Of a DNA stretch of 64,000 nt, positions 26,824 through 34,146 are shown piece after piece. Each line of letters starts with the position of its first letter. Positions within the stretch are counted from its first letter, which is position 1. Below the pieces are notes generated by a model. The model saw only the letters and a list, made by a program, of their open reading frames with translations, made no database searches and was not told the DNA's origin. Made by a program: the position numbers and the translations under genes. Origin of the DNA: Candidatus Methanoperedens sp. BLZ2 (GTDB taxonomy: Archaea > Halobacteriota > Methanosarcinia > Methanosarcinales > Methanoperedenaceae); assembly GCF_002487355.1 (NCBI RefSeq), contig NZ_NTMG01000084.1:1-64000 (forward strand), read 5' to 3'.

Positions 26824-28350
26824 ATGAAAAGACACAGAAGTATATTTATTATAAATCTCTTAATATTAATATTAATATTAATATTAGCAAGTGGTTGTAT
26901 CCAACAGGAAACTCCATTAAGAACTCAAAATAATAAAGAAATAGCTGGCAGGGTGATTTCAGAAAAACTTATTGTTAAATTCGGATTTTTTTCCGGGATT
27001 CCGGAGAATTTCAAGGTAAGTCCGGATAGTACGCGATTTGTTTATGTTGAAAAAGAAAGAGAAAAGCGATTCATTGTCCTGGATGGAGAAAATGAAAAGA
27101 AATATGATGATATAAATGGTTTCACTTTCAGCCCTGATAGCAAGCGCCTGGCTTATGTGGCAAAAGAGAATAATATGTCTTTTGTTGCAATTGATGGAAA
27201 AGAACAAACCCACTATGAAAATGTGAAAAGCCTGATCTTCAGTCCGGATGGCAAGCGCCTGGCTTATGTGGCAAATGATAGCGGAAAATGGTTCGCTATA
27301 ATAGACGGAAATGAGGAGAATAGATACGATCGTAGCGAAATACCTGTCTTTAGCCCTGATAGCAAGCAGGTGGCATATGCAGTAAGAAACGAAGATAAAT
27401 GGTTTGTATTAATAAATGGAAAAGAACAGAAACATTTTGAAATCAGTTTAACACCTATCTTTAGTCCTGATAGTAATCGAGTGGCTTATATTGCTAGAGA
27501 CAGAGATAAAATGTTCGCAGTATTTGATGGAATAGAGAAAAAAAGGTATGATAGCATCCTGGCAAACACTCTTATCTTCAGTCCGGATAGCAATAAAACA
27601 TCCTATGTGGCAAAAAAAGATGGAAAGTGGTTTGTGGTAATGAATGAAGACGAAGGAAAAGCATTTGATGAGATTCTGAAATATACTCCCATCTTCAGCC
27701 CGGATAGCAAAGTTGCTTATGCAGCAAAAGATAAAGATGGATGGTTTGTAGTGGTGGATGGAAAAGAGGAGAAGCGATATGCCAGCATATTGAAACATAC
27801 TCTTACTTTCAGTCCCGATGGAAAACGGGTTGCTTATGCAGCACGAGAAGGAGATAAGTGGTTTGTAGTTGTGGATGGAAAGGAAGGAAAACGATATGAT
27901 GATATCATGAAGTATACTCCCGTATTTAGCCCTGACAGCAAACGGGTTGCTTATGCAGCACGAGAAGGAGATAAATGGTTCGTGATAGAGGAAACAACTG
28001 ATGGGGATAGATTTAAAAATATTATTACCTTCAGACCTGACAGCAATTTTGGTGAGGTCAGAAACGATGACGCAAAAGATGTTATTAGCAGTATAGGGAA
28101 TCAATACGATGGTATCATAGAAGGTTCCTTAATTTTTAGCCCTGATAGCAAGCATCTGGTTTATGGGGTTTCAAACAGTGACGGGCAATTCGTTGTTATG
28201 GATGGAAAAGATGGAAAAAGATATGATTCTATTATATTTATCTACGATGGAGGAGGGATCATATTTGATTCACCGGATCTTTTCCATTATCTCGCACGAA
28301 AGAACGGAGGAATTTATTTGGTGGAAGAGATTGCAGCTATTTATATATGA
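26824..28350 (+). CDS. secreted lipoprotein with a PD40/TolB-like beta-propeller
   Basis: The product has 508 residues. The leader contains a run of leucine/isoleucine and ends in a lipobox-like LASGC, so the cysteine at about residue 27 may be lipidated. The rest is a series of about eleven repeats of some 40 residues, each with a FSPDS/G-K-x-x-A/Y segment (for example FSPDSKRLAYVAKE and FSPDGKRVAYAAREG) and a FVVVDGKE-type strand. This is the WD40-like PD40 pattern found in the TolB propeller. The later repeats are the most alike, which suggests expansion by duplication. The propeller probably binds proteins or ligands at the cell surface; no active site is seen. The next gene starts five bases after its stop. 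Confidence 0.82.
   Translation: MKRHRSIFIINLLILILILILASGCIQQETPLRTQNNKEIAGRVISEKLIVKFGFFSGIPENFKVSPDSTRFVYVEKEREKRFIVLDGENEKKYDDINGFTFSPDSKRLAYVAKENNMSFVAIDGKEQTHYENVKSLIFSPDGKRLAYVANDSGKWFAIIDGNEENRYDRSEIPVFSPDSKQVAYAVRNEDKWFVLINGKEQKHFEISLTPIFSPDSNRVAYIARDRDKMFAVFDGIEKKRYDSILANTLIFSPDSNKTSYVAKKDGKWFVVMNEDEGKAFDEILKYTPIFSPDSKVAYAAKDKDGWFVVVDGKEEKRYASILKHTLTFSPDGKRVAYAAREGDKWFVVVDGKEGKRYDDIMKYTPVFSPDSKRVAYAAREGDKWFVIEETTDGDRFKNIITFRPDSNFGEVRNDDAKDVISSIGNQYDGIIEGSLIFSPDSKHLVYGVSNSDGQFVVMDGKDGKRYDSIIFIYDGGGIIFDSPDLFHYLARKNGGIYLVEEIAAIYI
26861..26884 (+). repeat. (TAATAT)4 microsatellite in a signal peptide
   Basis: Four exact hexamer units encode the LILILILI run in the leader of the propeller lipoprotein. 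Gain or loss of units keeps the frame but changes the length of the hydrophobic core; loss of single bases would switch the gene off. Confidence 0.8.
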
Positions 28351-28354
28351 TACT

Positions 28355-28948
28355 ATGAAAAGAATAAACCGTAAAAACACTGTAATTATCCTTGCATTTT
28401 CCCTGTTGATTGCCATAAATATACCTTTTAAAACAGCCCTACCTTATTCCGATACTGAATATTATACTTTTGAGGAACCATATACAGATTTTAACTATTA
28501 TAATTATACAGTTAACGAATCATACATAGCGGAAGTGCCACTTGATTATATCATAATGGATGCCCAATATGCAGATTCTGCATTGTCTTCCCCATCTTAT
28601 GTATGGGTTATAATCAAGAATAATGACACAATAAATGGAAATTTTAATGTGGATTTTTATATTACTACTAAAAAGGGTATACTTATTCCATCGGTCACTA
28701 AACTATCTTCGACTGGAAATTATATTTCATCCGGAGAAACGAAAACAATCAAACTAAGTTATAACGAAACTATTACGGAATTTAAATACGATATAATCCC
28801 GCCAACAAAAGAAGTTACAAAATATAGAAACGTGACAATGAAAAGAACTGAAACAAAATATCGTACAATCCAAAAATCTCGTGATGTAATTAAATTCAAG
28901 AATGAAAGTATGTCAGTCCTTCAAAGACTTTTTCCATATATAATCTGA
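28355..28948 (+). CDS. small secreted protein, unknown
   Basis: The chosen start is MKRINRKNTVII, five bases after the upstream stop; it gives 197 residues and a signal peptide (about 1-27). A longer in-frame reading would overlap the propeller gene by 190 bases and lacks sense. The mature part is rich in tyrosine and has a predicted beta sandwich (YVWVIIKNNDTINGNFNVDFYI, SSGETKTIKLSYNET), like a FxLYD/CARDB-type domain. A polar tail of T-K-Y-R repeats follows (TKYRNVTMKRTETKYRTIQKS). No family is recognised. It probably forms an operon with the propeller lipoprotein. Its end overlaps the convergent membrane-protein gene of cluster B by 36 bases. Confidence 0.65.
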   Translation: MKRINRKNTVIILAFSLLIAINIPFKTALPYSDTEYYTFEEPYTDFNYYNYTVNESYIAEVPLDYIIMDAQYADSALSSPSYVWVIIKNNDTINGNFNVDFYITTKKGILIPSVTKLSSTGNYISSGETKTIKLSYNETITEFKYDIIPPTKEVTKYRNVTMKRTETKYRTIQKSRDVIKFKNESMSVLQRLFPYII

Positions 28949-29926
28949 TTCCTGCTTTTCCTTGTCTTCCTGTAATTTTTGTTTAACTTTTGAAATTGAT
29001 GCATCAAAAACTTTTTTCAGCATACCTTTTTGTTGTAAAGCGAAAAATCCATTCTCTACCTGTTCTTGTTTTCTTGGCGCGATTAATGGCAGGCTTCCTG
29101 TTGATGCATATACAGCCCAGATGTAATAAATAAAGGTATATAATCCAACAGATACATATAGTGTTGCCATTAATACGTTATAATTCAAAAGATTAGCTAA
29201 AAGCATGACAGCTACAGGTATCACAAGTATGGGGAAAAAAGCCATTACCCATGCTGAAGATTCTTTCCATAAATTATATTCATTAGTTATGAATCCCCAC
29301 CATGCAATAAATACCAGGAGAACAGCATAGGGAGTAATGCCTCCAAGATTAAAATTCAAAAGAAACATAAAGGCAGCCATTGTCACAACTATTAAAAAAA
29401 TCGATTTGATCGCGAATTTAATTGAGGTTGCAACAGCAATGGGCTCCTGTAAAAGATTACCTGATTTTACATCCCTTGCATAACGCTCCTTTAAGATATT
29501 TTCAACCTTCAAATCTATATTGGACATCCTGTCCAGAATAATATTTGTATCCACATGCGACTCAGCTATATTTTCCACTAAAGGCGCAAGTCTTGAATAA
29601 ACTCCTTCCTGGAATGCAGTATCTATCAATATATCAGTGATTACTCTTTTCTTAAAAGCATTTAAGACAAAATGAACAGCGCCGAGGGAGAATATAAAAA
29701 TAAATAAATCTATGAAAGTATTAAGATAATTTGATTTCACAATAAAATCGATATAAAGAGAAATGATTGACATTAATAATATCGCCACTGTCAGGACCAG
29801 AGCACTGGCAACGCCTATTTTATCAAAGAACGAATAATGCTCCAGAGGCCTGATGGATACATCTTCATTTACATCAAGTAGAGGGTTCTTAATTTTATTT
29901 TGGATATTGCTGCGTCCCATTGACAT
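28913..29926 (-). CDS. polytopic membrane protein, last gene of cytochrome cluster B
   Basis: The 337-residue product has an N-terminal charged region (1-30), two membrane segments (about 38-60 and 66-88), a soluble stretch (about 95-165) with a likely coiled coil (ILDRMSNIDLKVENILK), four or five membrane segments (about 170-275) and a charged C-terminal helix. It is paralogous to the 293-residue protein at the end of cluster A, with the WW-x-F-x-TNEYNLW pattern in the equivalent place. It overlaps the preceding twelve-motif cytochrome gene by 32 bases, so the two are coupled. A start two codons later (MGRSN) is possible. Its fixed position after the CxxCK cytochrome in both clusters suggests a direct partnership with it, as an inference. 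Confidence 0.75.
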   Translation of the reverse strand: MSMGRSNIQNKIKNPLLDVNEDVSIRPLEHYSFFDKIGVASALVLTVAILLMSIISLYIDFIVKSNYLNTFIDLFIFIFSLGAVHFVLNAFKKRVITDILIDTAFQEGVYSRLAPLVENIAESHVDTNIILDRMSNIDLKVENILKERYARDVKSGNLLQEPIAVATSIKFAIKSIFLIVVTMAAFMFLLNFNLGGITPYAVLLVFIAWWGFITNEYNLWKESSAWVMAFFPILVIPVAVMLLANLLNYNVLMATLYVSVGLYTFIYYIWAVYASTGSLPLIAPRKQEQVENGFFALQQKGMLKKVFDASISKVKQKLQEDKEKQESDYIWKKSLKD

Positions 29927-31460
29927 AAACCTTTACCTCTGGTTCAGTATATAATTTAAAGTGTAATGAAGTATTCGGAACAGGATTCCCGGTGTTCTTA
30001 CATGCTATGCACAGGTACGATTGAATAAAATCCGGCTGGAAACTGATTGAAGTCTCTATGCTGCCCATGGAAGTACTGTTGTAAGGTGGCGTCTTCATAA
30101 TTCCATTGAAATTTACTGAGAAGCTTCCTGGTCTGCCATGACAGTCCATACATGATATTTTAATAGAACCATGATTGATGGAGTTAAAAGGATAGGCTGG
30201 ATATGGGGAATTATTAAGGTTATCTTTAGTAAAGGGATCATGGCATGAACTGCAATAAACGTTCATATCGCTATAACCTGTATAATTATGTTTCATTCCC
30301 CACTGCTCGTTAGAATGCCCGCCATTAGAGACTGCCTGCTTTATGTCATCGTGACAGGATATGCAACTTGTCTCCATCGAGATATTATGAGATTTTCCAT
30401 CTAAATATTTTGTAACCTTTACTTCCTTTGTTTCTCCCAATGCAAGATTTTGTACTGTCCACGTGCCGCCTGAATTTTCAACATCCCATTCAATATATTC
30501 CGGTCTTGAAAAGATAATATTATTATTTAAACCGGAATGGCATGAAGAGCATGCAATATTACTGCCTGCAGATAAATTACTTGAATTGGCACTCAGGACA
30601 AAAGGGATATGTGCATCTGCACCTGCCGGGTTTTCCGCATAAACCTGAGCTACAGATGCAACATATGTATTCTTTTTCACATCAGTGACCATCTTTGGTT
30701 CCTTGCCATGACATTCAAGACATGGGGGAATACTTGAAACATGGTATGTTGAATACAACTGATGGCAGGAGATACATGAAAAGGATATATGATGGGAGGA
30801 ATTTGTGAGGTCTTCTTCAATATTCGGATGACATTTTTCACATTTCAATTGATTTAATGATAAAAACAGATGCTTCCCGGAAGATTCACTGGATTGAATA
30901 TTCAAATTTGCTGAATTTTCTGCATTTTTCGAATAATTCCATATTTGCCAGCTGTCATTGACCCTGCGGGAATTCAATGTGTATGTATCTGCATAACGTA
31001 TATTGATGCTTACAGATTTCCTGGTATGGCAGGAAACACATGCTTCATTTTCGCCTTTCATCAGAGGCGATGAATTTGCCCCTGCTATAAAAGGATTATG
31101 GGATTCCGCATTTGTTACATTTTCTCCAAAAACATTTGCAAGAGGAGTAAGGAATGTATTTCCATTTGAATCTGTCACAATACGGCCGGGATTGAAATGA
31201 CAATCAAGGCATCTTGGTAAAACCACATTTCCATGCGTTGCATTTGAATTCGTATTGACAGTGTGGCAGTTTTCACATGTAAAAGTATGATGAAATTGAG
31301 AATCAAGCTCCTGTTTGATATCAGAATGGCATTTTAGACAATAGGATACTCCGGTATCATAAAACCAGTGCTGGCCAGCAAATAAAGAATAAATGTTTGG
31401 CATTACGAATACTATTGCAGAAAGTAACGCCACGATAAGCAAGATATGCCTCTTTTCCAT
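29895..31460 (-). CDS. membrane-anchored multihaem cytochrome c (11 CxxCH + 1 CxxCK)
   Basis: The product has 521 residues. The N-terminal hydrophobic segment leads into MPNIYSLFAGQHWFYD, then CLKCH, CENCH, CLDCH, CVSCH, CEKCH, CISCH, CLECH, CSSCH, CISCH, CSSCH and CMDCH, with CIACK close to the C-terminus. The first and second thirds repeat each other (four-motif units with LDCHFNPGRI/LECHGKEPKM and a DSNGNTFLTPLA/DVKKNTYVASVA strand), so the protein grew by internal duplication. Its last third matches the cytochromes of cluster A that end in CISCK. It probably forms the main haem wire of cluster B, anchored in the membrane and facing out. It lies 24 bases after the signal-peptidase gene. 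Confidence 0.9.
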   Translation of the reverse strand: MEKRHILLIVALLSAIVFVMPNIYSLFAGQHWFYDTGVSYCLKCHSDIKQELDSQFHHTFTCENCHTVNTNSNATHGNVVLPRCLDCHFNPGRIVTDSNGNTFLTPLANVFGENVTNAESHNPFIAGANSSPLMKGENEACVSCHTRKSVSINIRYADTYTLNSRRVNDSWQIWNYSKNAENSANLNIQSSESSGKHLFLSLNQLKCEKCHPNIEEDLTNSSHHISFSCISCHQLYSTYHVSSIPPCLECHGKEPKMVTDVKKNTYVASVAQVYAENPAGADAHIPFVLSANSSNLSAGSNIACSSCHSGLNNNIIFSRPEYIEWDVENSGGTWTVQNLALGETKEVKVTKYLDGKSHNISMETSCISCHDDIKQAVSNGGHSNEQWGMKHNYTGYSDMNVYCSSCHDPFTKDNLNNSPYPAYPFNSINHGSIKISCMDCHGRPGSFSVNFNGIMKTPPYNSTSMGSIETSISFQPDFIQSYLCIACKNTGNPVPNTSLHFKLYTEPEVKVYVNGTQQYPK

Positions 31461-31484
31461 CTATGTACCTATCATTTCTGCATA

Positions 31485-32210
31485 TTATCTACTTTGCCAT
31501 GGCTTTTGCTTTAATGTCATAACAATATAAAGGAATAAAGAAAATACTGCAATAACGTATCCATAAATTTTTATAACCTGGAAAAACAAAAAGTATCTTC
31601 CGTAATCCTTCCCCAGAGGACCAAAGTTTTGACTTCGTTCATCAATTATGAAGAACTTACCATATTCTTTTATAACTACTGGTTTTTTCTGTATCATAAT
31701 AGCTTTTCCGGAAATATTTTCTTTTTCGAGTTCCCACCAGTCTATCTGACCTGTGGCATCTCCTGCTGTATTTATGCCTTTGTCTGTAATCAGGCTTATC
31801 CTGTGTACAATGGGATATGAAGTATCCGGCCTCTCGAACATTATTATATCTCCAGGTTTGTATGTACGATCGATATTCTGCATCAGGACAAGATCATCCT
31901 TATTGAAAGTAGGATACATGCTGCCTGATACCACAGCAGTGAAAAAAATTGCTTTTGACGCAAAAAGGAACATTATAATTAGTGCAATGGTAAAAATAAA
32001 TAGCTCTTTGAATATAACTTTCTGGGATTCTTCTGGTCTTTGATTTATTTGTTTAATATAAGCATTGATCCTGTGCTTCCTGTCAAATGTTTTAAAAGTC
32101 TGGATAATTGGCTCAAAAGAATTAATGCTATAAATAATTCTTCTATATACCATTATTAAAAATACCAAAAGTATTAAAAGAAACAGTATATCATTTAATG
32201 ATATATACAT
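31485..32210 (-). CDS. archaeal signal peptidase I (S26B, Sec11-like) of cluster B
   Basis: The 241-residue product has membrane segments near residues 5-25, 70-90 and 212-232. The catalytic serine is in VVSGSMYPTF, the histidine in YPIVHRISL and the acidic residue in TAGDATGQID. These are the same landmarks as in the signal peptidase of cluster A, and the overall layout is the same, although sequence identity looks modest. It sits between the four-haem and twelve-motif cytochrome genes, which is also where the cluster A copy sits apart from the CARDB gene. A housekeeping signal peptidase would not be expected twice inside cytochrome operons, so a dedicated role is likely but inferred. Confidence 0.88.
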   Translation of the reverse strand: MYISLNDILFLLILLVFLIMVYRRIIYSINSFEPIIQTFKTFDRKHRINAYIKQINQRPEESQKVIFKELFIFTIALIIMFLFASKAIFFTAVVSGSMYPTFNKDDLVLMQNIDRTYKPGDIIMFERPDTSYPIVHRISLITDKGINTAGDATGQIDWWELEKENISGKAIMIQKKPVVIKEYGKFFIIDERSQNFGPLGKDYGRYFLFFQVIKIYGYVIAVFSLFLYIVMTLKQKPWQSR

Positions 32211-32254
32211 AAAAAAGATAAAAATAGGAAAAAATTTTAATTTTTCCTATTTAT

Positions 32255-32938
32255 TCATGGATTGGCTGGATCAAATCCTAATGGTGTGGGTGAAATAGAT
32301 ACTACTGGTTCTGTTGCACTATTGATCTCACCGGATCTATTACCGTATGTCTGTATCTGGACAGTTCCTTCTGTAGCGAAGTTATTAACAGTCCATTCGT
32401 GAAGGCCAGTTGTTGCATTTTCCATAGCATTAAAGCTAATCTTATATGCCTTTGTCCAGTTGATATCCACCGCAACGTGTGTATGACATGAAATACAGGC
32501 TTCATTGGAACCCCTGAGGAGCAAAGAGTCATTAGCCTGACCTGCAAATGCTACATGAGCTTCCGCCGGACCACTAAGAATCGATCTGGCATCAAGCCCC
32601 GGTCCCGTGCCGCTGTGGCAATCCAGACATAAAGGCAATGCAGCTGCATGGAAATCACTGCCCAGAGCTCCTCCCTGGGTGAGACCTTCCTTTGTTGGTG
32701 CTGTCGTTACATGGCATCCTTCACATCCTTGTGCCATATGAATGGCATTTACTGACCCGGGCTGGCTCAGTTCTGAAAATACATCCGCATGACATTTCTC
32801 GCATGGTACAGATGCAGCACCAGCGCCTATGGTATCATAAAAGTTATGCTGTCCTGCAAATAATGCTAATGTTTGCGGTAATGCAACTAATCCTATTGCC
32901 GCTATGGCAATCCCAATTAATATCATTTTGTTAGTCAT
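32255..32938 (-). CDS. membrane-anchored tetrahaem cytochrome c of the 'FAGQH' family (cluster B)
   Basis: The chosen ATG (MTNKMILIGI) has an AGGTGGA ribosome site eight bases upstream; the longer frame would need a GTG start on that very site. The 227-residue product has a hydrophobic N-terminus ending in LPQTLALFAGQHNFYD and then CEKCH, CEGCH, CLDCH and CISCH. The C-terminal domain (INWTKAYKISF...TEGTVQIQTYGNRSGE) matches that of the two pentahaem cytochromes. It lacks their long variable insert, so it is the minimal form of the family. It occupies the place of the 324-residue cytochrome in cluster A. Confidence 0.87.
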   Translation of the reverse strand: MTNKMILIGIAIAAIGLVALPQTLALFAGQHNFYDTIGAGAASVPCEKCHADVFSELSQPGSVNAIHMAQGCEGCHVTTAPTKEGLTQGGALGSDFHAAALPLCLDCHSGTGPGLDARSILSGPAEAHVAFAGQANDSLLLRGSNEACISCHTHVAVDINWTKAYKISFNAMENATTGLHEWTVNNFATEGTVQIQTYGNRSGEINSATEPVVSISPTPLGFDPANP

Positions 32939-33020
32939 AAAACATTCCACCTATTAGAGCAAATATCCATACCTCTCATATTTAATTATTTCTTTTATTC
33001 GCATAAATACTTTATGATTT

Positions 33021-33458
33021 TCATTTCCAGATCATATCCTGCACAAAATAACCTGTTTGTCCTCCCTTTCTATCAACAATCATAATTGAAATATGCACTG
33101 TATCGTTCAGTAGAGGATACTTATCTTCTTTAAATCCAATATTAAACGAATATGTTCCATTTCCTTTATAGGGCAATGTTTCCCATGGCCCTATGGAACT
33201 ATTTTTACCCTTCACTATCATCGTTCTTGCAGTTATGGCAGGGAAAGATTCTGCCTTGGTGGCTCTTGGCCTGCTAAGATAATTGACCATCTCCCGGGTT
33301 AATTTGTAATTTTCCACTTGAACATATCCGTCTTTTTCAACCAGTGTCATATTAACATGTACTACAGGCACTTGTTTTGTAGAATTTCCTATGCAGCCTG
33401 AGACTATCATTCCTGAAAGGAAAAACAACATTAAAATTAACTTCAATTTCATACTCAC
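33021..33458 (-). CDS. small lipoprotein of cytochrome cluster B
   Basis: The 145-residue product has a leader with the lipobox-like VSGC at about residues 19-22, so it is probably lipid-anchored. The mature domain is beta-rich (VPVVHVNMTLVEKDGYVQVEN, TYSFNIGFKEDKYPL, HISIMIVDRKGGQTG). It is the counterpart of the 150-residue protein of cluster A, which is anchored by an uncleaved helix instead. Function is unknown. Its start overlaps the stop of the preceding cytochrome gene by four bases. Confidence 0.7.
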   Translation of the reverse strand: MSMKLKLILMLFFLSGMIVSGCIGNSTKQVPVVHVNMTLVEKDGYVQVENYKLTREMVNYLSRPRATKAESFPAITARTMIVKGKNSSIGPWETLPYKGNGTYSFNIGFKEDKYPLLNDTVHISIMIVDRKGGQTGYFVQDMIWK

Positions 33459-34129
33459 CTGAATATTTGCATTACAGACTCAACCAGATTACTTATAATC
33501 TGCCCGATTGTCGGGTATTCCTTAACTGCTGCTTCAGGCCTGGTTGATACAGGATTTATTGTTTTGTCCCCAACATAGTTTTTCGCAAACTCCCCATGAC
33601 ATGTCTCACACATTTTTTCCAGCCTGTTGCCGTGAACTACATGCGGATCGCCTGAGTGACAGTCTGAGCAGTTCGTTTTTAGCGGCTTCTGGATTATACC
33701 ATTCTCATAAGTATGGCAGGTCATACATGCCTGTTTGCTCATTATCCTGTGGAAATCAGCCGCGGTCACATTTGTTCCGTCCTTCACACCAACATGGCAT
33801 CTGATACAAACAATATCCTTATGGATATTGAAAATCTGTTTCATATCAACACTATATTTATCTTCTATATTTTTCGGCCTGTAATCATGACATTTACAGC
33901 CAGAGGATATCGATTGGGCTTTATCAGTACTCAGCAGGGTATAATGACAGGGTATACAATAGGCGCCAGGATGCCATTTATCAGTTAATCCGTCCCTATA
34001 TTCCGGCCTTTCGTATGCATTTACTGATATTGCCAGAGATGAAACTAAAATTATTAAGACAGATAATATTAAGGTTCTCTTTATTAGCTGACATTCCCTG
34101 TTTTTTTTTGTAACGAATTCTTTCAACAT
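33455..34129 (-). CDS. secreted multihaem cytochrome c with five CxxCH and one CxCH
   Basis: The product has 224 residues. A signal peptide (about 17-38, ending SVNA) is followed by CIPCH, an unusual SGCKCH, CIRCH, CMTCH, CSDCH and CETCH. In the paralogous six-haem cytochrome of cluster A the second motif is a normal CGNCH, so one residue is missing here. Whether a haem is still attached at CxCH is open. A slightly hydrophobic C-terminal helix (GQIISNLVESVMQIFR) may associate with the membrane, as in the paralog. A later start inside the N-terminal region is possible. It is the first cytochrome gene of cluster B, 17 bases after the surface-protein gene. Confidence 0.86.
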   Translation of the reverse strand: MLKEFVTKKNRECQLIKRTLILSVLIILVSSLAISVNAYERPEYRDGLTDKWHPGAYCIPCHYTLLSTDKAQSISSGCKCHDYRPKNIEDKYSVDMKQIFNIHKDIVCIRCHVGVKDGTNVTAADFHRIMSKQACMTCHTYENGIIQKPLKTNCSDCHSGDPHVVHGNRLEKMCETCHGEFAKNYVGDKTINPVSTRPEAAVKEYPTIGQIISNLVESVMQIFR

Positions 34130-34146
34130 ATAGGAAACCTATTAAT

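Noticed and set aside
27448-28104. 218-residue minus-strand frame opposite the propeller lipoprotein
   Set aside because: Its repeated serine/isoleucine-rich pattern is the complement of the propeller repeats, which have a signal peptide and clear PD40 motifs on the plus strand.
28163-28354. Longer N-terminus for the small secreted protein
   Set aside because: It overlaps the propeller gene by 190 bases in another frame; the signal peptide and gene spacing support the later ATG.
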